NCBI GenBank assembly: GCA_032718475.1
Contig: JAUCBJ010006555.1
Location: 1-41,661 of the forward strand
From: Nemertoderma westbladi
Lineage: Eukaryota > Xenacoelomorpha > Nemertodermatida > Nemertodermatidae
DNA length: 41,661 bases
Direction: 5' to 3'
Shown: in pieces, positions 20,795 through 31,689 of the stretch
Layout: every line of letters begins with the position of its first letter
How positions within the stretch are numbered: position 1 is the stretch's first letter
The notes under the pieces: generated by a model
What the model saw: only the letters and a program-made list of their open reading frames with translations
What the model was told of the DNA's origin: nothing
Database searches by the model: none
Made by a program: the position numbers and the translations under genes

Positions 20795-21730
20795 TTAAAT
20801 AATAGGGTTTTCGAGGTCGCTGATCACGATAAAAACTTGTTAAAAATATTTTCTGGAAAAGCAACCATCATTTTTGGTGCTATTTTGGTCCCCCAGTTTG
20901 AAAAGTCTAAGTAAAAAAATGTCAGACTAAAAACGTTTGTGTTTGGTTTCATAATTCTGAATCTGAACGTATACTTTACGGGTTTTCGAGGTTGCTGATC
21001 ACGATGAAACTAGTTATAAATATTTCTGGTAATGTAAACCCTATGGTGCCATTCTAGTGCCCCAGAACGAAAATTACAAGTAGCACAAAATTATAAACTG
21101 TGAAATGTTGGCTTTGGTTTGGTAATTCTGAAGCTATACTGGTTTTAAAGGTGGCTTATCATGATACAACTCGTTAAAAAATAGTCGTGGTAACGCAAAT
21201 GTCATTTTTGGTGCTTGTATGGTGGGACGAAAAATACAAGAAGCATAAAATTTCAAACGGCAAAAATCGAATTTGGTTGGATAATAAGATATTTTTGAGT
21301 GTCATATTCGTTATCAGCGTCCCAGAAAACCCATAATGTCTAAAAATCATGTCGATTTGATAATGATTATTGATTATCAAATTTGTGCTAGGCCTACTTA
21401 TTTTTCTAGCCGCATATTGACACATCGAAAAAATTGTTATGATTCGTGATCAACATTCCAAAAAACCCATATGGTCATAAAATCAATTTGATTTTGTGGT
21501 GATTTTTCATTATCATATTTGCACAACTTGTTTTTTTTGTGCCCCAAGTGGGCACATTCAAAATTACCAAATATTTCCTAGTATGTTATATTTCAGTTCA
21601 ATATTCGTGATCAGTGTCCAAAAAAAGCGCCATATACCCCAAAGAAAATTAATTTTAGTTAATTATAAAAACTTTTGAAAATTTTAGCACGAAACATACT
21701 GGAGATTGCGGTGCCAGAAAGGGACCACAG
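20795..21730 (+). repeat. Palindromically arranged repeat with a recurring TGATCACGA motif (copy 1)
   Basis: Units starting gggttttcgag and containing gctgatcacgat occur at 20805 and 20980, and a weaker one at about 21141. Further on, the same motif appears reversed (cgttatcagcgtcccag near 21310, cgtgatcaacattcc near 21445, cgtgatcagtgtcc near 21608). The block is therefore roughly palindromic. A diverged inverted copy lies at 32915-33800. I see no coding sequence. The family is not one I can name. Confidence 0.7.
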
Positions 21731-21925
21731 CAAAAAATTAAAATTGATGCTAGAAAAGGGAACTGCGTTTTTATTTTTTGTTTTTATTTAAACACTGATA
21801 ACTTTTTAACGAAAAACGATATGAAAAAACGTGTTCGCTATTTGGAAAGCCCAGAAAATTCGGCATCTAATAGGCCTAAAAACGCAAAATCGACCATGTG
21901 GTCCCTTTTCTCGCAACCAGCGAAT

Positions 21926-22610
21926 GTTGTTGGAATGTTTTGGCATAGGCATGGTGAAATAAACTGTCTGACAGTCCAGAAATCATTAGTCAAAGAAATG
22001 CATACATTAAAAATCGCAATCCAACTACTCGTAACCAGTGCGTACCATGTCGCTTATTTTATGTAATAATTATTAAATTTGCTTTGCATTACATTACACT
22101 ACAGTAGGTAATTCTGTTTAGATATGCTTCTGATTGTTTTGTGTATCTGTATATGTTTTGTGTATCCTCTGCATTAGTACCTATGCTTTATTGGTTGGCC
22201 GTAAACTCTTAAACATTTACTGTATGCTGTAGGTATAATTACTGTACGTATGTATTGCCATGACCCTTATTGTGATAAAGGCTAATCTGAATAAAAAAAC
22301 ATCATTCTGCGGACAACAAAAGTCATTATGCAGAAATCGTAAAAATTTGCGGACAAAATTTCAAAAGAACGGACACAAAAAATCACTGCTCCTATTTTAT
22401 GGCAGTGATTTTTTATGTCCTTTTATTTGACTTTTTTTGTCATTTTTTTTTACGAATTATGCATAATGACTTTTGTTGTCCTTTTAATGACTTTTATTGT
22501 CCTTTTAATGACTTTTTATGTATGTATTTCTTCAAACTGTCAGACTGCTGATTTCTGGACTGTCAGACAGTTGATTTCACTATGCCTGTGCCAAAACATT
22601 CCATGATTCC
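21926..22610. repeat. Palindrome with 90-bp arms around an inner hairpin
   Basis: The outer arm at about 21926-22015 (containing ggaatgttttggcatagg and ctgtctgacagtccagaaat) is the reverse complement, with few mismatches, of about 22517-22610. Inside, 22300-22475 forms another hairpin. Here gtcattatgcagaaatcgta pairs with tacgaattatgcataatgac, and ggacacaaaaaatcactgc pairs with gcagtgattttttatgtcc around a short loop. This resembles a foldback or MITE-like element. The ORFs inside are not supported. Confidence 0.8.
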
Positions 22611-22734
22611 ATGATTTATAGACTATGAGATAGATTTCCATATGCGCCTGTGGTAAAAAGACTCTATATTTAATAGTTTGTGTTTGTTGTTGATAATCGA
22701 TTACCACATGACGTAGCAAAACACTCATTTTATA

Positions 22735-23400
22735 GCCAAAAACAATTACCAATTGATGGAAAGGAGCAGGTTAATGCCGAGTTTTCTAACCAAAACAATA
22801 AACAGTCACTTTACCAAATCAGGGAAAGGAGCAGGTTTACAGAGACGGGATTTTCTAACCAAAACAATAAACGATCACTTAACTAATTGAGGGAAAGGAG
22901 CAGGTTACAGAGGCGGGATTTTCTAACCAAAACAATAAACGATCACTTAACTTATTGAGGGAAAGGAGCAGGTTACAGAGGCGGGATTTTCTAACCAAAA
23001 CAATAAACGATCATTTAACTAATTGAGGGAAAGGGACAGGTTACAGAGGCGGAATTTTCTAACCAAAACAATAAACGATCATTTAACTAATTGAGGGAAC
23101 GGGGCAGGTTACAGAGGCGGGATTTTCAAACCAAAACAATAAACGATCATTTAACTAATTGAGGGAAAGGAGCAGGTTACAGAGACGGGATTTTCTAACC
23201 AAAACAATAAACGATAACATTACCAATTGAGAGAAAGGAGCAGGTTGCAGAGGCGGGATTTTCTAACCAAAACAATAAACGATAACCTATTACCAATTGA
23301 GGGAAAGGAGCAGGTTGCAGAGGCGGGATTATCTAACCAAAACAATAAACGATCATTTAACTAATTGAGGGAAAAGGGGCAGGTTACAGAGGCGGGCCTT
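22735..23400 (-). repeat. 68-bp satellite array, minus orientation
   Basis: About ten units have the reverse-complement sequence of the array at 2555-5229 (ccaaaacaataaacgatc, then attgagggaaaggagcagg). Spacing measured at 22871 and 22939 is 68 bp. These units are more alike than those of the left array, which suggests recent amplification or homogenisation. The array runs into the inverted flank at about 23400. Confidence 0.9.
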
Positions 23401-23690
23401 CTGTGCTGTTGGAAGTAGTGGTACCGCTATCCGTAACACTACTCAGACAGTAGTCATGATCCATTATTGATTATAAAACTAATACAGTAAGGCCTAAATT
23501 ATGTGAAAGGTATATCCACATTTTCCACAATCCTGCAATCCAGTTTGGCCTATCAATTATTTAAAATTTATTAGCACAACCGGTAGGCCTACCATTACCG
23601 TATTTAAATGGTAGGCTACACAGTAGGCCTATAGCAGTACCGGTGCCGGTACCGGTACTAAAATACAGAAATACCTGCTTTATACCTACA
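23395..23690 (-). repeat. Right flank of the large inverted repeat
   Basis: Read on the minus strand, this matches about 2160-2350: the ATG-GAT-CAT-GAC start, gttacggatagcgg and ttgataggccaaactgga. It lies directly outside the minus-oriented 68-bp array, mirroring the left side. Beyond 23690 the two sides no longer look alike. Confidence 0.65.
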
Positions 23691-24629
23691 TCTGTACATA
23701 CAATACAGCAAAATAGTGCTATATATACTAATACCGGTACTGATAGCCTGAGAGAACAGCAGTAGAGAAACCGGTAGCATGGAACCTAACATTAGACTTT
23801 TAGAGGACATAAAAAATAAAAAAAAAAAGGACAAAAAAAGGATTTAAACGGACAATAAAAATTATTGCGCTATTTTATTCTATGCAGTTTCCGGGGGTTA
23901 GTGTCCATGCAGCCATGTCCAACTCCAGGGCAGGTGCTTACAGTTCTACTGTAGTCTACTGTAGTTCATTAACTACAGTATAGGCTAGGCCAATGCTGCA
24001 ATGCCAACCTACCGGGTGCATGTAAAGAGCGGACTGCGGACTGGCGGACTACGGACTGGGGATTGCCAAAATCCGCGCGGTCAATTTGAATTATCGACTT
24101 CCAAACTAAGAATCCGCTCTTTGTTGCCTGGACAAATGGCGGACTGAAGCCGGTAAATTGTAACCCGATTGGCTCAATCATTTACATAGGCTGAAGCTGA
24201 AAGGGAACTTAAAGAATGAATCATCCCATTGGCTTTTAACCCTTTCCGGTCGACTGTATATTTTTGTATACACTGAATTTATTTCACTACGGATTGCATA
24301 ATTTTAACTAATTATAGTTGGTTTCATCCAATTGTGGCACTATCACACTTCCTTTACTTATAAATGACCGATTCTGATTGGATAATTGTAGTAGAAGGCT
24401 TCAATTAACGATTTTAGATGCCGTGTTTTCAGGTATTGACATGATGACTACCTGGTATAGGAAAGATGGTTACTTAAACGCTTTGGCAAAGCGATATTGA
24501 GAATTTTGATTGGGTATTCCAAAGATGGATTGTCCAATGCGATAATAATATTTCCAGGATAAACTTTACAGTACATGTAGGCTGGTAGTGTTTTTGATAA
24601 ACCACTGTATACATTTGTCTACATTAGGT

Positions 24630-24985
24630 TTGTAAAGTTGGGGAGTAGAAGTGGTGCAGCCATAGTTGTGGAGTATATGTGGTGCAGCACCGTTGGGGAG
24701 GAGATGTGATTCAGCCACCGTTTGGGTGATGTGGTGCATCCACCATTGGGGTGTAGGCCTAGATGTGGTGCAGCCACAATAGGGGAGTCGATGTTGACCA
24801 TTGGGGTGTGGATGTGGCGCAGCCACCATGGGGAGTAGATGTTGACCATAGGGTAGTAGAGGTGATGCAGCCACCATTGTGGATAGATGTGGTGCAGTCA
24901 CCATTATTGGAGTGTAGATGTGGAACAGCCTCCATTGTTGAGTAGATGTGGCGTAGCCACCATAGGGGAGTAGATGTTGACCATT
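24630..24985. repeat. Degenerate minisatellite inside the TIR transposon
   Basis: Irregular units of about 25-40 bp carry gtagatgtggtgcagccacc and attggggagtagatg, drifting in length and sequence. Overlapping small ORFs on both strands (His/Pro-rich in one frame) are products of the repeat. Confidence 0.8.
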
Positions 24986-24986
24986 G

Positions 24987-25112
24987 AGCCTTCTACGTTT
25001 CTGTCAATTCGCCCCCTTGCGGCAGAGAGATGAACTACAGAAGACTGTCTTTCTATATAATTTCTAAAATGTCCACCACTATGCTAAGGCTCACCTGGAA
25101 TTACGTTGCTCG
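24987..25112. repeat. Short fragment related to the 315-bp-core element
   Basis: The fragment has a ccccttgcggcagagagatgaact segment resembling the ctctagcggcagactggagaact segment of the core unit. It then has ctaaggctcacctgg and ends gctcgccccacag, matching the tail of the elements at 1236 and 6766. It looks like a deleted or minimal copy lacking the tandem core. Confidence 0.6.
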
Positions 25113-25852
25113 CCCCACAGTTAATCGTATGTCAGATATGTAGGATATCACAGCCCACACTAAAAAACATTAAAAAAAACACTAGCCGATCAGGTGTTCG
25201 TGGTTTTCATCTTAAGGCTGTCATAAAAATTTGGACAGAATTAAATGCCAGTAATTAGATGCGTCCTATTGGATGCTATTTATAGATCCACACCCCTTTA
25301 CACCCCTTTTCTTTCCCCCTCTTCCCGCTTTTCTTACGCTATCTTACCCCCAGCACAGAGAAGATCTTCCCCCAGCTCCTGCGCTTAGGATGTCCGAATA
25401 TTCGCTCTTTTATATTGGTGAACACACAACCAGACAACTGTGACTTAAACTCTAAAGGCAGGAAGTATATAAAAATATTTATTGAAATAAATAATCTGAA
25501 AATCCGTAGAATGTTGATTATATAGTAGGCCTTTAATCAACAGTCCACGTAATTACTGTATAGGATAATTATTTCCTGTATTACAGTGTTGCACAATGGT
25601 AAACATTTAAAAGCCAATGGGATGATTATTCATTCTTTAAGTTCCCTTTCCAGCTTTCAGCTTCAGCCTATGTAAATGATTGAGCCAATCAGGTTACAAT
25701 TTACCGGCTTCAGTCCGCCATTTGTCCAGACAACAAAGAGCGGATTCTTAGTTTGGAAGTCGATAATTCAAATTGACCGCGCGGATTTTGGCAATCCCCA
25801 GTCCGTAGTCCGCCAGTCCGCAGTCCGCTCTTTACATGCACCCCAACCTACC

Positions 25853-26460
25853 AGCATACCGGTCGAGCTAGAGACAAACTCGTAGACCGGTCTGCCGGTG
25901 GAGACATACTAGCATAGTTCTGTACCGATAGTTCAGTAGTTACCAGACTACTGAACTATCGGTACAAATATAAGAAGTAATACTGTAATAGGGTTGGTGC
26001 GCGAAAAATTTATTGGGCTAGAAGTATTCCATGGCAAGAAACTATTGAATAAGGGCTGAAGGGGTAAGAAAAGTATTGAAATTGAAAAGTTTTACATGTA
26101 CGCCGAACTCGTTCGGCTGTTCGGCGCAGCATTACCCTGTTACCGGTACAACTTGCGCCGGGAGCTGGCGTAGAAATGTGCTACGCCCCTACGCCAGGCA
26201 AGGTACTGACAGGACTGTGTAGCATCGTCAATGATAGAGATGCTGCGCTTGACGCGATTTTTGAATTGGCAGCGTTCTGGTGTTGGCGTAGCTTTGCACC
26301 AAGCGCAGGCTTATTTGCACTTGGTGACTTGGCACCGTGTTTGGCACAGGAAATAAAACTTTCCCATAGGCTGATAGGGGGTAAGGTGCCCTGAATAGAG
26401 TAGCTTTTTAGTAATTTATTGTTTTTTTTTTGTAAAAACACGAGGAAACGGTCGAAATGG
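25853..26460. other. Intergenic segment with short GC-rich hairpins
   Basis: Hairpins include gccgaac/gttcggc at 26102-26117, ctggcgtag/ctacgccag around 26165-26200 and caccaag/cttggtg at about 26298-26326. The block 26150-26400 is more GC-rich than its surroundings and has open frames on both strands (72 and 86 codons). I recognise neither, and nothing supports expression. It may be a fragment of a mobile element. Confidence 0.4.
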
Positions 26461-27450
26461 CGGGTTTAATTAAGTGCCGGAGGAACCCGGCAGTCAATTT
26501 TTTAAATCGGCTGTAATTGGCTGATACAGATTTGACGTCACTACAGAGTGATCTAATAATGTTTTATGTTGGTTTCTATGAATGGTGATTTTCAATCCAT
26601 TCAAATACACATTTAATCTCAATCATTTCACACGTGGCTTATCAATTGAAAGCGGAGAGTCTTGCGCATCTTTTGACACTATCTGATATAATTAATTGAA
26701 TTCTGTGGGGAAGTACATACGTTTTATCCTCTAACACTGAACAAATTGCGAGATATAATCTGATAATAATAATGTGTAATGGGGATCACTGACCCAGCCG
26801 AAATTAAACAAATAGTAGAGCTGATTTACCAGTTACTGAGTTAATGAAAACCAGATATAAGTGATAATCAAAAATCGATAATTTATCATATACAGTATAT
26901 CACATTTTTATTTAATTAATTAACTCATTCATATTTTCTAACAATTTACCAATTAACTACAGAACTATGGGCTATCTGGCTATGGGCCTACACTGCCATG
27001 AAAATTATAGCGATCCAGTTTTACCGTATTTTATTTGCATACAAATTTTTATAGTTTCAATTATACCCTGCCAACTAACTATCTAACAAGAATAAAAGAC
27101 AGAGCGTTTCAATTTTTAACACCCGTCAGACCGTTAAAAAAGAAATTATCATTTTCGATTTTTACATTATTACTGTATTAGGCCCTACACTGCTGACAAC
27201 CACTTTACTGCTTTACTTTACAGTACAGTCAGACAGTAGTCCTGCAGTTAATTAAAATCATGCTACAGTATCATGAAGGTAGAACTAATTAGTCGTAGTC
27301 AGATATAATAAAGCATAGGCCTACACTGATACATACATATCTGCATATCATGCATATTATTTACTATAGGCCTACCGGTACCCTAACCTTACTTTTGTAC
27401 TGCCCTACACCATATCCTGCCATAGTAGTAAAATCTGAAAAATTAATGAC
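26461..27450. other. AT-rich upstream region of the RIOX1-like gene
   Basis: I see no gene here. A 16-codon out-of-frame upstream ORF starts at ATG 27446, just before the RIOX1-like start codon. No TATA box or other promoter element can be assigned with confidence. Confidence 0.5.
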
Positions 27451-29817
27451 ATGGATAAAATATACAATTTTATTCAGTGGGGAAGTAATATATTAAATTA
27501 TAATCATAATAAAGCCGCCCCAGCAACAGATGATAGCACTAAAAGTGTGGGGCAACTAACCGGGACCCCGGAACAGAATACAAGTGGGACCAATAAAAGA
27601 ATAAAAGGGAAAAAAAATAGAGAAAGTAAAAGAAAATGCGTAAATATTCTGGGAGCAAAAACTCCGTCTCAGTCGCAGTTCCGAAGAAAGAAACGAAAAC
27701 TAGTAGGAAGAGGATTTGATGTAGCTGGACCCAGTAGTGCAAGCGCGTCTGTTGTTGGTCCTTGTAGTCCATTGGCTGTAGGGGACAGTAGTTCATCGTT
27801 TAATAAAGGTGGCAGTGCTAGACCTCGTGCGTTTGTTCCTGTGAGTATAAAACGCGAAATCGAGCCCCTCGAACAAGCAGTTACTCGTGATAACATTCAC
27901 CCAGTCGTTAATATCACAGAAGGCAATCGATTTAAGGTTGTGCGTTTTGTCTCAGGTTCGTTAAAGTCAGTAAATTCCGCGGTTCTTCTTTGTCCTCCAG
28001 CAATTAAGCTTAAGATGGACAGTCGTGTCCAGGGTCAACGCATCATGGGATGGATGATAGCGCCGGTAGACCTGGGGAAATTTACGATGGAGTATTGGGA
28101 GAGGTGCCCTGTGTATGTGGACCGAAGTAAATCATCACAATACAACCGCATTTGGTTCAGTTCAACTGAGTTAGATTTAATTCTCCGTAAAAAGGAAGTT
28201 GAATTTTCAGTAAATCTCGAGGTTACTACATTCTCCAATGGTGTCCAGCAGACCCACAACCCAGGTGGTAGGGCTCATGCTTTTGTTGTGTGGGACTACT
28301 TTACTAATGGCTGTTCCATCCGGCTACTAAACCCTGAGACATACTCAACCTCAGTATGGCAACTACTTTCACAACTTGAAGAGTTTACCGGCTGCCCAGT
28401 TTTCTCGAACGTCATCTTCACTCCAGCTGGGACTCAAGGATTCGCGCCCCGGTACGACAACTACGATTCCTTCGTACTGCAACTGGAGGGCAGCCAACGC
28501 TGGTTTCTCTACCGCCCACGTAACACGAGAGAACAACTGGCTCGATTCTCGAACTCCAACATCGATCCCGCGCATTTAGGGACTCCCGACTTCGATGTGA
28601 TTCTCCGACCAGGGGATCTGCTCTACTTCCCGCGGGGCACCATCCATCAGGCCTCCAAGCGCCCTGGCAGAGACCCACTAGACAGTCTCCATATAACCGT
28701 CTTCATTTATCAGAAACGCAGTTGGGCTGACTACCTAGAGAAACTATTTCCTGCCGCTTTGAAACGCGCCATTAATGCGGATATTGAGTTTAAAAGGGGC
28801 CTTCCCTTCGACTTCCTTGAATACAGCGGCAGGGCATTTAGGAATGATTCCAGAATACCGGAATTAGCCTATCGGAGGGACGAATTTGCGCAACGCGTTG
28901 GAGCTTTAATGGCTCGTTTGTCATATCACCTTCCATTGGATGATGTTTCCGACGCGATGGCAGTGGATTTCCTTCGCGAATCTCTGCCACCGGTACTAAC
29001 CGAATCGGAGAAACCCGATAATATATTCGGCCCGGTAGCTCGAGGAGTCGCGAGGGCCACACAACAGCCAATCGGTGTGTCTTCCGAGGTTAAACTGACC
29101 CGCCGCGGGTGTCTACGGTTAGTTGGGGACGATACTGGCCGATTATTCGTACACTATTCCGTAGAACACTCAAGAGATTATCGGGCACGGGTGCCGAAAC
29201 TGTTTGAAATTCCCGCGCATTTTGAACCTGGTGTGGTCCACCTCATCCAATCATATCCCTTGTATGTGGCGGTATCCTCTCTCCCATTGGATGGGGAATC
29301 CAGTTGCGATCTTTGCACGCGACTCTATAAAAAGGGTCTATTGATGATACCCAAAAACGTATTTTCGAAAGGCAAACTGCGAAGGGCTAGGAAAGAACAA
29401 CGGCTGGAAGAAATGAAGAGACGCGGCTGGAGGGACTTACATGGGTACAAAGATTGTCCTGGTTGGCGGTTCCATTACTTTAATAGGATACCGATACTGA
29501 AGAATACTTCTCGATCTCAAATGCAAAGGGATGGTAAAGTTGTGTCACAGGTGGCTGGGGCACAGGTGGCAGGGGCAGCGTTGGTTGGGGCAGAAGTGGT
29601 TGGAGCACAGGAGGCTGGGATGAAGAAGGCAGTCAAGAACACCAAGAAGTATTACTCTCCCCGGAAGATAAGTCGTTTGAAGATCCAAGGAACTCGATCT
29701 ACGCGTGCGGCTACTGTTCCGGCGACGGTTTGTGGATCGAAGGTCCAAATCGGGCAGAAGGGCGCAAAGTCTCATATGGGACATTCTCAATTGGTAACTG
29801 TGAATCCTATAGGATGA
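27451..29817 (+). CDS. RIOX1: RIOX1/NO66-like JmjC ribosomal oxygenase, intronless, altered iron site
   Basis: A 788-codon single-exon ORF. The N-terminus carries basic nuclear/nucleolar signals (around residues 49-83, R-R-K-K-R-K). The JmjC domain (about 270-430) matches RIOX1 closely: R-L-L-N-P-E-T-Y-S, Q-G-F-A-P-R-Y-D-N, F-V-L-Q-L-E-G, P-G-D-L-L-Y-F-P-R-G-T-I-H-Q-A, then L-H-I-T. After it come F-K-R-G-L-P-F-D-F-L and a winged-helix region (about 546-660). RIOX1 family enzymes use Fe(II) and 2-oxoglutarate to hydroxylate a histidine of ribosomal protein uL2 (RPL8) in the nucleolus, and histone demethylation has been reported. Here the first ligand of the H-x-D...H triad is Arg334 (CGG), while Asp336 and His414 are kept, so activity may be lost or changed. 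The vertebrate protein is about 640 residues. The extra length is N-terminal and in a basic C-terminal tail with A-G/V-G-A repeats (about 700-724). Confidence 0.93.
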   Translation: MDKIYNFIQWGSNILNYNHNKAAPATDDSTKSVGQLTGTPEQNTSGTNKRIKGKKNRESKRKCVNILGAKTPSQSQFRRKKRKLVGRGFDVAGPSSASASVVGPCSPLAVGDSSSSFNKGGSARPRAFVPVSIKREIEPLEQAVTRDNIHPVVNITEGNRFKVVRFVSGSLKSVNSAVLLCPPAIKLKMDSRVQGQRIMGWMIAPVDLGKFTMEYWERCPVYVDRSKSSQYNRIWFSSTELDLILRKKEVEFSVNLEVTTFSNGVQQTHNPGGRAHAFVVWDYFTNGCSIRLLNPETYSTSVWQLLSQLEEFTGCPVFSNVIFTPAGTQGFAPRYDNYDSFVLQLEGSQRWFLYRPRNTREQLARFSNSNIDPAHLGTPDFDVILRPGDLLYFPRGTIHQASKRPGRDPLDSLHITVFIYQKRSWADYLEKLFPAALKRAINADIEFKRGLPFDFLEYSGRAFRNDSRIPELAYRRDEFAQRVGALMARLSYHLPLDDVSDAMAVDFLRESLPPVLTESEKPDNIFGPVARGVARATQQPIGVSSEVKLTRRGCLRLVGDDTGRLFVHYSVEHSRDYRARVPKLFEIPAHFEPGVVHLIQSYPLYVAVSSLPLDGESSCDLCTRLYKKGLLMIPKNVFSKGKLRRARKEQRLEEMKRRGWRDLHGYKDCPGWRFHYFNRIPILKNTSRSQMQRDGKVVSQVAGAQVAGAALVGAEVVGAQEAGMKKAVKNTKKYYSPRKISRLKIQGTRSTRAATVPATVCGSKVQIGQKGAKSHMGHSQLVTVNPIG

Positions 29818-30660
29818 CCTATGAATGGGGACGATACTAATCCAATATGGGGGGGGGGGGGGGGGGGCAATTGGAAGTGCTATAAACCCGCTTGGATGCC
29901 ATATGAATCCTATATGGATTGCTTAAAACCGCATTGTTCTAGATTGAGGTGATTCTACTTCCTCACATGTCACCTTCAATGGCGACTGGTTAGTAGTTAC
30001 TGCCATATTGTTTGTTATTTGTTTATAATAATAATAAATTAATTAATTAAGGGGGGATGGGTATACTGGGTTTGAAGTCAACATTTTAAAATGTGAACTA
30101 CTCAAAAAGGTAATAATATTATACTCTTAAAGTGTAATAAATAGAGTGTAAATAAAGTGTAATATACATTGTGGGCTAACTATGTAATGCCAATGTGAAG
30201 AATACCAGGTTTTCACTTTTTGGTCGAATCTAACTTATAACTCGATACTAATTAGTTTATTGTTTTGGTTAGATTCAGGGATTCAGCAATTCTGTAACCT
30301 AGTTCTTCATGTGGGGGAAAACCGCAAAGTGAAATATAACAGCAATAAATCCGGTAAACTTCGAAACCTGTTTTCATTTCTAATGTTAATTTTCATGTTT
30401 GATGGCATTCCAATTAGTTACTGAAAACTGAATGAAACTTAAATCTAACTGAAATTGAGATTATTTTTACATTTGTTTGCAATATTTAATAGGCCTACAC
30501 ACACATATTGAGAAAAAATAAAGAGAAAAGTATTTCAAGATTCAACACTAATAACATCACCTCAGCAGTTCTTCAACAAAATTATTCCACCTACAACTGT
30601 ACCAGAGTAGCAAAAAAAAATACCTAACGTAATGTGTATACAAGAATAAACACGTTCGTT
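29818..30660. other. 3' region of the RIOX1-like gene and spacer
   Basis: A run of about 19 G (29849-29867) lies just after the stop. A single diverged piece of the 68-bp satellite (tttattgttttggttaga ... tctgtaacct) occurs at about 30255-30300. I see no other gene. Confidence 0.5.
30033..30038 (+). promoter_or_regulatory. Candidate poly(A) signal AATAAA
   Basis: An AATAAA lies about 216 bp downstream of the RIOX1-like stop codon, in an (AAT)n-rich stretch. It is the first canonical signal after the gene, so a short 3' UTR is plausible. Confidence 0.5.
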
Positions 30661-31689
30661 GGGCCTTCGCGCAGCACGAGGCTCAGTTGTGAGATACAAA
30701 TTAAAATTGAGCGATTATATCATAAAACATCTGTATAAGAAATTAACCCAAACAGCAAATAAATCATAGAGGGGAAAGTTGCTCGTTTTCAGCCCCTTCT
30801 TAATCTGCACCCCAACCTAAAGGCGCACAGAGGATTGATGACAGGCAGGTATTTACAGAAAATTTGCGTTTTAAAAATAATGTATGCATTATATATTATA
30901 ATATAATATACATTATATGTATTCATTCGACATACAATCATATATTAATCCGCTAGGTGGTGTCAAATTGTTATTCTGCAATTTCGTACTTACCAGTGCA
31001 CAGTACAGCATTACCGTATCGGTAGGCCTAGGTTATTACTTCGGAGTCTCTAGCGGATCCCCAATTAAGATAGTCTTCATGATTCTCTACAAGCAACCAA
31101 AATTTCAGCTCAGGAAAATGAGGCGTTCCCGAGAAATCTAACATTTTCTAAAAACCATATTTTTAATCTGTCGTAGCTGACGTCGCAGACTGCATAAATT
31201 TAAATTTAATTGCAATGTTCAGCACTAATCCCAGCTGTCTGCTATATTTTGATGGACAGTAGGACAGACATCCATACAGACACGATGCCAGCAAATGTGA
31301 AAACTGATATTTGAAATGAACTGACCGACAAGGAAAATCCTCGTAGGAAATTTTTTATCTAGTGTTTTGAAGGAATCAAATTTGTAAAAAGTGGAATTAC
31401 TATGGAACCCAGTACCCCGCCTCCCCCTTACTATTGTTCCATAAGGAATTATATTATGATGCAGTAAAACTAGGAGAACGGACATAAACTATTGTTATTT
31501 TGCTTCAAGTTCATTCGCTTAAATTCGGCTTAAAAAGCCTATTCACAATTATTTTACAATGCCTTGATAAGAACATTTAACTATAGGGCTATGTTTATAA
31601 GGAATTAATTTACATTGTGTAATATATTTATTTCCTTATCGATTTATTGTGAATGGGCCATAAGATATCAGTCAGGCCTACCTCAGCAA
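30661..31689. other. Spacer with no supported gene
   Basis: It begins with gggccttcgcgcagcacgag, like the left end of the nested element at 5343, so a remnant of that family may start here. A 74-codon ORF (30917) and an 86-codon minus ORF (31225-31485) match nothing I know and lack supporting context. Confidence 0.4.

Larger units (their letters stand above)
24014..25843. mobile_element. Non-autonomous TIR transposon, 1830 bp, 9-bp TSD (Mutator-like)
   Basis: Terminal inverted repeats of 226 bp (24014-24239) and 237 bp (25607-25843) match almost completely apart from two small indels. Each starts gggtgcatgtaaagagcgg when read inward. Both sides are flanked by the identical 9-mer CAACCTACC (24005-24013 and 25844-25852). 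Long TIRs with a 9-bp duplication fit the Mutator (MULE) superfamily, which is family knowledge. No transposase is present, so it is non-autonomous. The interior holds a degenerate minisatellite and a fragment of another repeat. The 60-112-codon ORFs inside come from the TIR and the minisatellite. Confidence 0.88.

Noticed and set aside
24566-24904. His/Pro-rich minus-strand ORFs
   Set aside because: They are products of the minisatellite within the TIR transposon.
26102-26117. Helitron 3' hairpin
   Set aside because: The hairpin is good, but no CTRR end follows at the expected distance.
26176-26441. Small genes on both strands (72 and 86 codons)
   Set aside because: They are overlapping opposite ORFs in a short GC-rich hairpin-containing block with no family resemblance.
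30806-30818. Second end of the MULE-like element (gcaccccaacct again)
   Set aside because: Only a dozen bases match and no TIR sequence is attached, so it is likely coincidence.
31225-31485. 86-codon minus-strand ORF
   Set aside because: No homology is recognised, there is no flanking gene structure, and it lies in an AT-rich spacer.
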